A stretch of DNA of 64,000 nt from Fictibacillus phosphorivorans (GTDB lineage: Bacteria > Bacillota > Bacilli > Bacillales > Fictibacillaceae), in the NCBI RefSeq assembly GCF_007673525.1, contig NZ_VDZU01000001.1, positions 744,001-808,000 on the forward strand, given 5' to 3'. The notes below the pieces were generated by a model, which was given only the letters and a program-made list of their open reading frames with translations, had not been told where the DNA came from and made no database searches. Every line of letters begins with the position of its first letter. The stretch's first letter is position 1. Position numbers and translations under genes: made by a program. Of this stretch, positions 36,561 through 44,070 are shown one piece after another.

Positions 36561-36639
36561 ACAAGTTGTTTTTTACATTTATTTTCCTTGTTATTTGTTA
36601 TAATTATTGGATAAATAAGGAATGGAAAGAGTGAGAGAC

Positions 36640-37428
36640 ATGAGTGTACAAACTTATTTAGGAAATTTGGCTTCAAAACTTAATTTGAAGGAAGAGGAAA
36701 AGGACAAAGTAATAAAATCAATTTCCACTCTAGCAACTAGACTAGATCTATATTTTTATAATGACCTTAAAGAACATTTCAAATTTGGTTCTTACACAAG
36801 AGGTACTATATTGCCAAGAAAGGCAGATTTATATTCCGATGTTGATTATATGGTTGTATTTGAGAATCCAAACAATTACAAACCACAAACTCTTCTGAAT
36901 CATTTAAAGAACTTTGTAAACAGTTACTATAAAAGCTCAGAAATTTATCAGTCTCATCCTACCATTGTACTTGATTTAAATCACATTAAATTTGAGTTAG
37001 TTCCAGCAAAAAAAGATTACTTTGGAGAACTTTATATACCTTCAAAATCATCTCCATTTGAAGAGTGGATTAAGACAGACCCAAACGCATTTAATCAAAA
37101 ATTAACTGATAAGAATAAGACAAACTATTATGAGATTAAGCCGCTAGTTCGTCTGTTAAAATACTGGAACAGATTGAATGGTAGTTACCGTTCATCATAT
37201 ATGCTTGAAAACTGGATTGTCGAAAACTACTATTGGGATTGTACGAATATCAAAGATTATGTGTTTAGTGCTATAGAGAAAATGGAATATAGCTATTTTG
37301 ATACTCAGGGTTACAAAAACAAAGTAGATAGAGCCAAAAAAATTGTTGCCGATACAAAAGAGTATGAGCGACAAAATATGCCTTATACAGCAGAAACTGA
37401 GATAAAAAAGTTATTTCCTGATTTCTAA
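36640..37428 (+). CDS. CD-NTase (SMODS-type nucleotidyltransferase), CBASS signal synthase
   Basis: 262 residues. GS motif at 50-51 (FGSYTRGT), metal-binding Asp67 and Asp69 in YSDVDYMVVF, and a third acidic residue, Glu119, in KFELVPA. The helical second half has the LVRLLKYWN stretch typical of the family. Such enzymes make cyclic di- or trinucleotides on phage infection. ATG 36640 is preferred over 36622, which has no spaced site. The membrane protein 14 bp downstream completes a two-gene CBASS-like unit. The nucleotide made cannot be predicted. Confidence 0.85.
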   Translation: MSVQTYLGNLASKLNLKEEEKDKVIKSISTLATRLDLYFYNDLKEHFKFGSYTRGTILPRKADLYSDVDYMVVFENPNNYKPQTLLNHLKNFVNSYYKSSEIYQSHPTIVLDLNHIKFELVPAKKDYFGELYIPSKSSPFEEWIKTDPNAFNQKLTDKNKTNYYEIKPLVRLLKYWNRLNGSYRSSYMLENWIVENYYWDCTNIKDYVFSAIEKMEYSYFDTQGYKNKVDRAKKIVADTKEYERQNMPYTAETEIKKLFPDF

Positions 37429-37441
37429 GGAGATGAGACAG

Positions 37442-38203
37442 ATGGAACGTATAGATACCGTTAACGATTATTTTAAGCCAGTCACAACTGCTAATAAATG
37501 GAGTGGCTTTTTTTTCTGGAGCTCTATTGTATTCTCTTGTTTAGTTTTTTTTACGGATGAAAATCGTCTTTATAATACCGGAGCAAATATTATCTTTATA
37601 ATGGTTACAGTAGCTTATTTTATAGTTAGCAATTGGGTCGGACTGTTTATACTAAGGGAGGCACAAGGTAAAAGAAGGGTACACCTCTTATCAAACGCTC
37701 TTGGTGTTAAGTTAGACGATGAGCATACCAACTTTTTTTATAACAATACACAAAAGGAATCTCTCATTAGATTAGGAATGAATGTTTTTGAAAATACTTT
37801 GTTTACTTGGCGAGTAACAGAAGAAATGGCAAAAGCAGAAAGAGTAAAGGTTGTTTTTTATATATTGTTCTTTATACTCTTAACATTAATTAATGGTATT
37901 AACATTAATTTTATATCAATAATTGCACAAACGATATTTACCACAGGAATTATTGTAAATGTAATCAAACTAGAGATTTTACGCTCATCTTGTAAACAAT
38001 TGTTTTATGAATTTAGGCAAGTATTCCTTACAAACGGTACAAATTATACTGAAAAACTAGCCGCTATACTTTTACAATTAGCCTTTAAATACGAAACTAC
38101 AGTTGCAAGCATGGGAGTTCATACATCTGATAAGAAATTTAAAAAAATCAATCCTAGTGTAACGGAAGAGTGGGAAAAGGTGAAAGAAAACCTTAGTTTA
38201 TAA
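37442..38203 (+). CDS. Four-helix membrane protein, likely CBASS effector (S-4TM-like)
   Basis: 253 residues. Two hydrophobic pairs (about 20-38/47-70 and 137-151/156-174) flank a conserved-looking soluble loop with NALGVKLDD, FFYNN and GMNVFENTLFTWRV. A C-terminal helical domain of about 75 residues follows. This matches the 4-TM effector type paired with SMODS nucleotidyltransferases, which open the membrane when the cyclic nucleotide binds. AAGGAG lies nine bases before ATG 37442, just after the CD-NTase stop, so the pair is an operon. Family assignment is by topology and context only. Confidence 0.7.
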   Translation: MERIDTVNDYFKPVTTANKWSGFFFWSSIVFSCLVFFTDENRLYNTGANIIFIMVTVAYFIVSNWVGLFILREAQGKRRVHLLSNALGVKLDDEHTNFFYNNTQKESLIRLGMNVFENTLFTWRVTEEMAKAERVKVVFYILFFILLTLINGININFISIIAQTIFTTGIIVNVIKLEILRSSCKQLFYEFRQVFLTNGTNYTEKLAAILLQLAFKYETTVASMGVHTSDKKFKKINPSVTEEWEKVKENLSL

Positions 38204-38345
38204 TTGAAAGGTCAGATATTAATAATATGAGCAATAGATATCCTAAATTCAACAAAAACAGAGCATTCCTTCATGAAAAACAGTAATTGGTACCCGATTT
38301 TTTACGACTTTAATATGTCGCTGCTTCACCAGATCATGTGTTTAT

Positions 38346-38435
38346 TTCTTCAACAAAAGGGTGCGTTAATCTAAGAAGGATTAACGCCTTTTTTATAAAA
38401 CTTATTTAACAAAATGTGTAGGACTGTTGAATAAG
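38346..38435 (+). repeat. attC-like element B, complete
   Basis: 5' end TTCTTCAACAA then AGGGTGC; hairpin GCGTTAATC/GATTAACGC with loop TAAGAAG; T-run; 3' end GGACTGTTGAATAAG. The GTTGAAT at 38426-38432 is the complement of ATTCAAC. It closes the CBASS unit. A possible degenerate start of another copy (ATTCAAC) lies at 38247. Confidence 0.8.
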
Positions 38436-38463
38436 CAAGAGTGGATAAAGGATAGGAGAAAGT

Positions 38464-38616
38464 ATGAAAATTAACAAAAGCAGATACAGGAGATCTATTA
38501 GAGATATATTAAGGGAATTTAGAAGTGAATTATTATTTGAATTGCTATGGAACATCTTAACTTTTATTCCAAGAATGATGTTCCGCTTAATAAAAAGCAT
38601 TTTTAACCACTGTTAA
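38464..38616 (+). CDS. Small basic amphipathic protein, 50 aa
   Basis: ATG 38464 with TAGGAG upstream. 50 residues: a strongly basic N-terminus (MKINKSRYRRSIRDILREFR) followed by a hydrophobic helix (LLFELLWNILTFIPRMMF) and a basic tail. It could be a membrane-active peptide such as a toxin or a small regulator; no homologue is recalled with confidence. The stop codon lies inside the next repeat copy (C), so gene and repeat are directly joined. Confidence 0.6.
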   Translation: MKINKSRYRRSIRDILREFRSELLFELLWNILTFIPRMMFRLIKSIFNHC

Positions 38617-38665
38617 ACAATCGGGTGCAATTCTTCGAAAGAAGGAATGCTTATTTTTATTCCTA
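38611..38665 (+). repeat. attC-like element C (5' part clear)
   Basis: GTTAAACAATCGGGTGC, hairpin GCAATTCTTC/GAAGGAATGC, then TTATTTTTATTCC. The 3' end is diverged; GCATTGATAGGGAG at 38686-38699 may be its remnant. Confidence 0.7.
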
Positions 38666-38707
38666 ATATATAATATAGAAAAGTAGCATTGATAGGGAGT
38701 AGTTAAA

Positions 38708-39229
38708 ATGCTAGGAATTAAGGGATATTATCCGAAAATATACACAAAACCAATTAACTTATTAAAAGAACAAAAGCCGAAATTTGAAGAACTTCTAGGT
38801 AAAACAATTAATGACATTTTGATTGTGTGGGATCAAACAAATAAAGAATGGTTCTGTGATTATCCGGTTATTTTTAGTTTTGATCATTGTAATTTAGAGC
38901 TATGTGCACACAAATTTGATGAGTACTTAATCTCTTATAATCAAATTAGAGTTTCTAGCGATATAGATTGGCATGAATCAGATTTGCTGCTGAAATGGGA
39001 AAAAAGTAAGTTGGAAATTACACAATCGGTTATTGGACAAGTTATAACAAAAATCGAAATCATCTATAGATATGAAGCAGTTAATTCCGATTATTTTTAT
39101 TTATATGGCTTAGGTTTTACTTTAAACGACGGTTATATTGCCATTTGTAATGGAATGGATGAGAATGCAATTTTAAGAACAAGACAAGAAGATTCACATT
39201 TTAAGCATATAGTTATTGCATCCATATAA
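38708..39229 (+). CDS. Hypothetical cassette protein, 173 aa
   Basis: ATG with ATAGGGAG nearby. A mixed alpha/beta protein rich in aromatic and acidic residues (IDWHESDLLLKW, FYLYGLGFTLNDGYIAICNG), without signal peptide or membrane helix. The style (one small acidic domain, beta-rich C-terminus ending in a GYIAI-type strand) is like orphan immunity proteins of polymorphic toxin systems. I do not recognise the family. It lies between repeat copies C and D on the same strand, and shares its unit with the next ORF. Confidence 0.7.
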   Translation: MLGIKGYYPKIYTKPINLLKEQKPKFEELLGKTINDILIVWDQTNKEWFCDYPVIFSFDHCNLELCAHKFDEYLISYNQIRVSSDIDWHESDLLLKWEKSKLEITQSVIGQVITKIEIIYRYEAVNSDYFYLYGLGFTLNDGYIAICNGMDENAILRTRQEDSHFKHIVIASI

Positions 39230-39277
39230 CTTTAGTAAAAGTAAATCAGAGCTTAAATCATAAAGAGAAGGAGCAAG

Positions 39278-39598
39278 TTGATTTTGGCACTTGAATTAAT
39301 AACTTATGATACGAAAAAGAATATAATTTGTTATCTACCAATAAGCTACGGCTTTCATAGTGCCATTTTCTTTAGAAATAACACAGGGAGAATCAATAAG
39401 GAAAATTACCCTTTTTTATTTAAACTCTATCACTACAATGGTAATTCAGTAGAATATTATGCGAGTCATATTGATCGCCTTATTGTTGAACTAAAAGATT
39501 ATTGCAAGTTTGTAGAAGGTCATCAACAAAAGATTACATTGATTATAAAAAGAATATCGGATTCTCGTGTATGGAAAGTAGAAGTTGCAGGAGATTGA
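39278..39598 (+). CDS. Hypothetical cassette protein, 106 aa
   Basis: TTG start at 39278 (a second TTG at 39284 is equally possible) after GAAGGAG. The protein has no membrane helix, and its beta-strand pattern (IICYLPISYGFHSAIFF, KITLIIKRIS) is compatible with an immunity-like or Ntf2-like small domain. Function unknown. Repeat copy D begins two bases after its stop codon, so this is the last gene of its unit. Confidence 0.6.
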   Translation: MILALELITYDTKKNIICYLPISYGFHSAIFFRNNTGRINKENYPFLFKLYHYNGNSVEYYASHIDRLIVELKDYCKFVEGHQQKITLIIKRISDSRVWKVEVAGD

Positions 39599-39600
39599 AA

Positions 39601-39684
39601 TTATTCCATAATCGGGTGCGTTTCTTCAAGGAGAAGGAATGCTTATTTTATTTGCTAAATATAAGTTAGAACTGTTAAATAAGG
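39601..39684 (+). repeat. attC-like element D, complete
   Basis: 5' TTATTCCATAATCGGGTGC; hairpin around TTCTTCAAGGAGAAGGAA; T-rich; 3' GAACTGTTAAATAAGG, with GTTAAAT (39674-39680) fitting GTTRRRY. The terminal AATAAGGAGG doubles as the ribosome binding site of the following gene. Confidence 0.8.
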
Positions 39685-39694
39685 AGGATTGTTT

Positions 39695-40171
39695 ATGATA
39701 ATAAGTTATCAAATAACGAGTTGTGAATGTGATTATAGAGATTATTTAAGAGCCAAAGATTATGCCTCATTTTTTGGATGTGAATTTAATTTGAAGATCT
39801 CTGAAAATTTAACTATAAATTCAGAACTACATAAGTCTTTTTTAATTGTATTTTTTAGAGAGTTGGAATACATATTTAAAGGCAAAAAGAAAAAGAAAGA
39901 TGATTGTGAACTACAAGCGTTTGGTTGGTCCATAGTTTATATAATCAAAAACGAAGGTAAAAAAATTTATATTAAAGAATATGATGAATACGATCGTAAA
40001 ACAAAAAGTGTAAGTTATTTGGATAAACATGATTTTATGAATGCCTTAAAAACATTTATGGGTAAATACAAAAGAGAAATAGTTTCTTGTCAACCAGATG
40101 TAATACATTCTTCAGAATTTAAGGATTTAGAAGAGCAATTCCAAAAAACATTAAAAGCTGCATCTTTATAA
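39695..40171 (+). CDS. Hypothetical cassette protein, 158 aa
   Basis: ATG 39695, seven bases after AAGGAGG, which is part of repeat copy D. A soluble, Lys-rich protein with two Cys near the N-terminus (TSCECDY) and a basic loop (FKGKKKKKDDCE). No recognised domain; the KKIYIKEYDEYDRKTKSVSY stretch suggests beta hairpins. Flanked by repeat copies D and E, so it is a one-gene unit. Confidence 0.7.
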   Translation: MIISYQITSCECDYRDYLRAKDYASFFGCEFNLKISENLTINSELHKSFLIVFFRELEYIFKGKKKKKDDCELQAFGWSIVYIIKNEGKKIYIKEYDEYDRKTKSVSYLDKHDFMNALKTFMGKYKREIVSCQPDVIHSSEFKDLEEQFQKTLKAASL

Positions 40172-40202
40172 ATAAACAACAATTACACTTATAACACTAT
40201 TT

Positions 40203-40256
40203 TTATTAAACAAGCGGGTGCATTTCTTCAAGAAGGAGAATTGCTCTTTTTATTGA
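40203..40256 (+). repeat. attC-like element E (5' part)
   Basis: TTATTAAACAAGCGGGTGC, hairpin GCATTTCTTC/GAAGGAGAATTGC, TCTTTTTATTGAA. It is truncated at the 3' side; the next gene begins 15 bp later. Confidence 0.7.
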
Positions 40257-40270
40257 ATTTAAGGGCATAA

Positions 40271-40825
40271 ATGGTAATGTTAACCTTATTGATAAGCAGT
40301 GTTTTGGGGGGATCAAACATTAATAATTGGATTGAACTTAAAGAATCTGAAGAAAAAGCTGTGTGGAAAAAGGTTTATAAAGATTTTAAATTCAAACCTA
40401 GTATTACTAAATTCCCATCTTTTAAAGTACCAAGCCCATTCATTACATACGATATATCAGTTTATAAAAATTTGTCAGGTGATTTTAAAGAATTTGATGA
40501 GATTTATAAAGACCTTGAAGAGAAATCATTGTTTGCATTTAAAGAATTAACGAATAATGATGAATATTTTTTTGCTCTAGATTGGCAACACCCTTCATAC
40601 TGGGTAAATCCCTTTTTAGAGTTTCCAAAAGACGAAGAATTTGATGAGTGGACTATACCTATTTTTCCTGATGGGGATTATTACTTCTTTATACAAAAGG
40701 AATTTGACTGGGGCTTGTTAGGTCATCCCTGGGAACAGACCATAACTATATTTGGTAAGGATCTTATCCAAGCATTTAAAAAGCATAATCCTAGAATGTT
40801 TAAAACTATTTTACGGATAGGTTAA
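40271..40825 (+). CDS. DUF2716 family protein
   Basis: 184 residues. WIELKESEEKAVWKKVYKDF, ALDWQHPSYWVNP, PDGDYYFFIQKEF and WGLLGHPWEQTITIFG follow the DUF2716 pattern (function unknown; immunity-like in context). The usual family start (MNNWIEL-like) falls at an ATT codon, 40319, preceded by an excellent GGGGGGA site. The ATG used here lies 16 codons upstream, after AAGGG. Either an ATG-to-ATT change has moved the start, or ATT itself is used. Confidence 0.75.
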   Translation: MVMLTLLISSVLGGSNINNWIELKESEEKAVWKKVYKDFKFKPSITKFPSFKVPSPFITYDISVYKNLSGDFKEFDEIYKDLEEKSLFAFKELTNNDEYFFALDWQHPSYWVNPFLEFPKDEEFDEWTIPIFPDGDYYFFIQKEFDWGLLGHPWEQTITIFGKDLIQAFKKHNPRMFKTILRIG

Positions 40826-40887
40826 TCTTTACACATGATTTGCTAGTCCTTTTCTTTATGTGATAATGGGCACATTCCTGTAATGAG

Positions 40888-40973
40888 TCATTCCACAAAC
40901 GGGTGCAATTCTAAGAAGGAGAAATGCAATTTTTTATTGAACTAAACCAAGCGGGCAGGATTGTAGAGGAAGG
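40888..40973 (+). repeat. attC-like element F, complete
   Basis: 5' TCATTCCACAAACGGGTGC; hairpin AATTC/GAGAAAT with loop TAAGAAG; TTTTTTATTGAAC; then AAGCGGGCAGGATTGTAGAG and GAAGG. It is the best template for the full element. Confidence 0.8.
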
Positions 40974-41018
40974 CAAATCAATAAAAAAAAGAATAACCAA
41001 GATTAACAGGAGAGAGTT

Positions 41019-41453
41019 ATGGAAAGAATTGATTACCTTCATTACAAAAGAATATATGAAAAGATACATAAAATCTGGGGAATAACATTTCCGATATGGT
41101 ATCCATTAGATAACTGTAACAGAAACGATGTTATAGCATTTAATATTAATCCTTGCTCGACTTCAGAGCTGCATTTAATTAATAACTTATTAAAGGTTTT
41201 TCTTGTTAAACATGCAGAAACAGATATTTACCTATTAGGAGAAATTAATTTAGGTATTGTGCCATATAGATTTAATTTTACAGAATTCCACTTAAAACAA
41301 AACCAATTTAATGAAGATATGTATTGGTGTGATAACAAAATGGATTGGATAATTTATGCGTGTCATGATGGTTATTTAACCATAGGAGGATGCAAAATTA
41401 TTCAGGATATAAAATCCAATTGGTCTGCCTGGGAGAAGTATTTTATTGAATGA
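41019..41453 (+). CDS. Hypothetical cassette protein, 144 aa
   Basis: ATG after ACAGGAGAG. A soluble protein with many aromatic residues (YWCDNKMDWIIYACHDGYLTIGG). The final part, WIIYACHDGYLTIGG, resembles the end of SUKH/Imm-like small domains, but this is a weak impression. No recognised family. One-gene unit between copies F and G. Confidence 0.65.
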   Translation: MERIDYLHYKRIYEKIHKIWGITFPIWYPLDNCNRNDVIAFNINPCSTSELHLINNLLKVFLVKHAETDIYLLGEINLGIVPYRFNFTEFHLKQNQFNEDMYWCDNKMDWIIYACHDGYLTIGGCKIIQDIKSNWSAWEKYFIE

Positions 41454-41519
41454 AAGACTCGAGATTTAAATTGATTTTTTAAGAGCATTTTACTCGGTAA
41501 TATAAAAAATATTAGGTTT

Positions 41520-41604
41520 TTATTCCACAATCGGGTGCTTTTCTTTATTAAGGATTGTACTCTTTTCTTTGAACGTTTCAAAGAACCAGCTGCACAATAA
41601 GGAG
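41520..41604 (+). repeat. attC-like element G, complete with diverged 3' end
   Basis: 5' TTATTCCACAATCGGGTGC; weak central hairpin; 3' CAGCTGCACAATAAGGAG. As in copy D, the terminal AATAAGGAG acts as ribosome site for the next gene. Confidence 0.7.
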
Positions 41605-41612
41605 AAATGCTT

Positions 41613-42236
41613 ATGAAGATTGAGTTAGGGTTTTTACCAAGAATATGGATTTCTGATGCGCCGGATTCAGGAGGTTATTTTCCTTTCGCTATTGATGGTG
41701 AAATGGAATACATTATTGAGTTTTCATTAGATAGAGAAAAAGAAACAGAACAATTCGTTCCTAAATATATGCACCTTTTAAACAAATTCCCTCTTTTCGT
41801 AATGGCAGAGATATATGATGATCAAAGGGAAGAGCTTGAACAAGACTGTCATTTATTAAAAATACAATTTGAAACAATTAACCCGAAAAAAAAGAATGAT
41901 TGCTTTTATAAGATTAAAATAGATAATAACAAACAACTTGAGGTAATATATCCTTTCCTATACGGCAATGGTAGTATGAATAATATGGTTTTATGGTCTC
42001 TAGAGACCGATGTGTTTAGTTATGGTAAAAGAAAATTTAAGAATACCTTTTTAAATAGAGATAAGTACACAGTGATTGCGAAAATGAATGATAATAATAG
42101 TATTTTTTGGATTAGTTATGATGGTTCAAGTGTAATTGCAATTTCAAATGATAATCATTTCTCTACAATTAACGAAATAACAAAGAAGTTGCCTTTAGGG
42201 GTTAATTATGAAGTATCTGAGTATGGTAATGATTAG
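41613..42236 (+). CDS. Hypothetical cassette protein, 207 aa
   Basis: ATG 41613, eight bases after AAGGAG from repeat copy G; an ATG six bases earlier is too close to the site. An acidic alpha/beta protein with no membrane helix. MKIELGFLPRIWISDAPDSG starts it, and NNSIFWISYDGSSVIAISND forms a strand-rich C-terminal half. Two similar halves are possible but not certain. Not recognised. One-gene unit between copies G and H. Confidence 0.7.
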   Translation: MKIELGFLPRIWISDAPDSGGYFPFAIDGEMEYIIEFSLDREKETEQFVPKYMHLLNKFPLFVMAEIYDDQREELEQDCHLLKIQFETINPKKKNDCFYKIKIDNNKQLEVIYPFLYGNGSMNNMVLWSLETDVFSYGKRKFKNTFLNRDKYTVIAKMNDNNSIFWISYDGSSVIAISNDNHFSTINEITKKLPLGVNYEVSEYGND

Positions 42237-42262
42237 TAATCTATTTAAAAGACCATTAAAAC

Positions 42263-42312
42263 TTATTCCACAAATCGGGTGCATTTCTGTAAAAAGAAAT
42301 GCCTTTTATTAT
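42263..42312 (+). repeat. attC-like element H (5' part)
   Basis: TTATTCCACAAATCGGGTGC followed by a perfect GCATTTCT/AGAAATGC hairpin (loop GTAAAA) and CTTTTATTATG. The 3' end was not found. Confidence 0.75.
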
Positions 42313-42431
42313 GTTAAAAATGATAAATTAAAATGATACGGAAAAACCCTTACTTGTGATCGTGTTTTTAATTATTTTTACAGGAAAGGGGATTTGAGGC
42401 GGAGATGAGGGAAACAGGTGAGGTATTTATA

Positions 42432-42689
42432 ATGTTACTTCCGATTATTATAGTTCTAATATTTATTACAGGAATGTACCTATTATGGTATGGTATCTAC
42501 CTTATTTTCAAAAAGGTTAATAACAAAGATGGATTAATTAAAAAATTTGAAGCTTTAGTTTCAATTATTTTCGGATTACATTTAGATCCTTTTAGTAGAA
42601 TATCAGTAGCAATTCTATTAGGTGGCTTACTAAGCCTATCTTCGTTCTTTTTTATTTTAAATATGTTTGGCTATATTTACATGAAATAG
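42432..42689 (+). CDS. Small membrane protein, two helices
   Basis: 85 residues from ATG 42432, which has GGTGAGG at good distance; an upstream ATG at 42405 with GAGGCGGAG would add nine residues. Two hydrophobic helices (MLLPIIIVLIFITGMYLLWY and ILLGGLLSLSSFFFILNMF) with a short basic loop (KKVNNKDGLIKKF). Function unknown. It lies between repeat copies H and J. Confidence 0.6.
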   Translation: MLLPIIIVLIFITGMYLLWYGIYLIFKKVNNKDGLIKKFEALVSIIFGLHLDPFSRISVAILLGGLLSLSSFFFILNMFGYIYMK

Positions 42690-42740
42690 GGCAATGAATT
42701 AATAGCTTTTAACTAGGAACTTTATGAATGAAGTGGTTTT

Positions 42741-42814
42741 GGTTGATTCAATAAAGAATTGGCGCCTTTTTTTAGGTATATTATTAAAAAACGTATCAGG
42801 TTAGTAGAAAAAGG
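42741..42814 (+). repeat. attC-like element J (degenerate)
   Basis: GTTGATTCAATAAAG, a poor hairpin with GGCGCC and TTTTTTT, and a 3' end AACGTATCAGGTTAGTAGAA that aligns with AACGTTGCAGGTTAATTGAA of copy I. Confidence 0.55.
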
Positions 42815-42850
42815 AATGGTTAAAATAGGTATCTGAAAGGATAGATTTAA

Positions 42851-43024
42851 ATGTGGGGAATACCACTTATTTATTTTCTTTTCTTATTTACAATTTTATT
42901 AGTTATAGGTTTTTTTGTAAGCATTTTTACAAGAGTGAGTTTTAAAAGTAGCTTTTTACTCTCGTTTTCAATTTCATTTTTAGTAACTTTAATTTATTTT
43001 GCTTATCCATTCTTAATTGACTAA
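42851..43024 (+). CDS. Small membrane protein, 57 aa
   Basis: ATG 42851 with AAAGGAT upstream. 57 residues: two hydrophobic helices (IYFLFLFTILLVIGFFVSIF and FLLSFSISFLVTLIYFAYPF) joined by TRVSFKSS. One-gene unit between copies J and I. Small two-helix proteins like this recur in the array (42432, 47071). Function unknown. Confidence 0.6.
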   Translation: MWGIPLIYFLFLFTILLVIGFFVSIFTRVSFKSSFLLSFSISFLVTLIYFAYPFLID

Positions 43025-43078
43025 TGAGCAGCTTGTTTACTTTTCAATGCAAAAAAGCTGTATAGAAACAAATAATTT

Positions 43079-43172
43079 TTGTTCAGCTATCGTGTGCGTT
43101 GATCCAAGAAGGATTAATCCATTTTTTAATGAACTTTTTAAACAAACGTTGCAGGTTAATTGAAGAAGGAAT
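43079..43172 (+). repeat. attC-like element I, complete but diverged
   Basis: 5' TTGTTCAGCTATCGTGTGC; hairpin GTTGATCC/GGATTAATC with loop AAGAA; TTTTTTAATGAAC; 3' AACAAACGTTGCAGGTTAAT then TGAAGAAGG. Confidence 0.7.
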
Positions 43173-43290
43173 CCAAATACTCTGCATTGAATTATAGTAT
43201 AAATTTCATAAGCAGATAACAAACGATGAAGTTTAATACCGTTCACATTGATAGGTTATTTATATTAAGTAAGAAAGGCTGGAATAAATC

Positions 43291-43800
43291 ATGGCAAAAA
43301 AAGAAGCCCCTAAAATTCAAACAGAACGACTGGTTTTACGTCCGAGAGCGGAAAAAGACATTCCCAATATGATTAAAATGTTAAACGATGATGAGGTAAG
43401 AGAATTTCTTGGAATTAATCCCCCTCGTGATGAATATTCAATGTTAGAAATGGTTAGGAATCGTACTGAAACAAAATGGGCTGTCACGTTAAAAGATACG
43501 GATGAGTTCATCGGTGATGTAATGATTCCAGAAATAGCAGAAGATTATCTTGGTGAAATTGGATATCGCTTCATGAGGGAGCATTGGGGATGCGGTTTTG
43601 CATATGAAGCAGTTTCCGCGGTCATTGAGCATAGTAAAAGCACATTACACCTTAAACGCCTATCCGCTAAAATAGATAATAAAAATCTACCGTCAAAAAA
43701 ATTAATTGAAAAACTCGGATTTACTTTAGTAGCTGTGTTGCCTGAATCGCATTTGCAAGGCAGAGTTGCCGATGTAGCCTACTATTCTCGTATAGTATAA
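43291..43800 (+). CDS. GNAT family N-acetyltransferase (RimJ/RimL-like)
   Basis: 169 residues. The fold starts IQTERLVLRPRAEKDIPNMI; LGEIGYRFMREHWGCGFAYEA gives the acetyl-CoA-binding motif A (G-x-G-x-A variant), and LPSKKLIEKLGF is motif B. Members acetylate ribosomal protein N-termini or small amines; the substrate is not predictable. Codon use and composition look less AT-rich than neighbouring cassette genes. GNATs are common cargo of mobile gene cassettes. Confidence 0.88.
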   Translation: MAKKEAPKIQTERLVLRPRAEKDIPNMIKMLNDDEVREFLGINPPRDEYSMLEMVRNRTETKWAVTLKDTDEFIGDVMIPEIAEDYLGEIGYRFMREHWGCGFAYEAVSAVIEHSKSTLHLKRLSAKIDNKNLPSKKLIEKLGFTLVAVLPESHLQGRVADVAYYSRIV

Positions 43801-43865
43801 GCATTCTTACGTTCTCCTAAGAACAAACTGGTGAAAGAGTATGTAGTCGTTGTGAATAATAGGCA

Positions 43866-43896
43866 TAATCCACTAACGGTTGCATTTCTTAAGGGA
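43866..43896 (+). repeat. attC-like element K1 (5' remnant)
   Basis: ATCCACTAACGGTTGCATTTCTTAAGGG aligns with the 5' half of intact copies; no 3' half follows before copy K2 at 43975. Confidence 0.5.
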
Positions 43897-43974
43897 CGGA
43901 TATGTACCAGGAACTATAGTTCAAAGTTTTGTGCATATAAGAAATGAGAAAAGTAGGTAATTCAAAGTAATTTA

Positions 43975-44048
43975 GTATTCAACAAAAGGATGCAATTCTT
44001 CAAGAAGGAAAGCAATTTTTATAGAATTCGAAAGTAAGGTTAAATAAT
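43975..44048 (+). repeat. attC-like element K2, complete
   Basis: 5' GTATTCAACAAAAGGATGC (ATTCAAC fits RYYYAAC); hairpin TGCAATTCTTC/GAAGGAAAGCA; TTTTTATAG; 3' GGTTAAATAATTT (GTTAAAT fits GTTRRRY at 44039-44045). Confidence 0.75.
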
Positions 44049-44070
44049 TTAGATATATAAAGGAGATAAA

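Noticed and set aside
36622..36639. ATG 36622 as start of the CD-NTase
   Set aside because: The AAGGA before it leaves no spacing, while ATG 36640 has a purine-rich site at normal distance and gives the expected family N-terminus.
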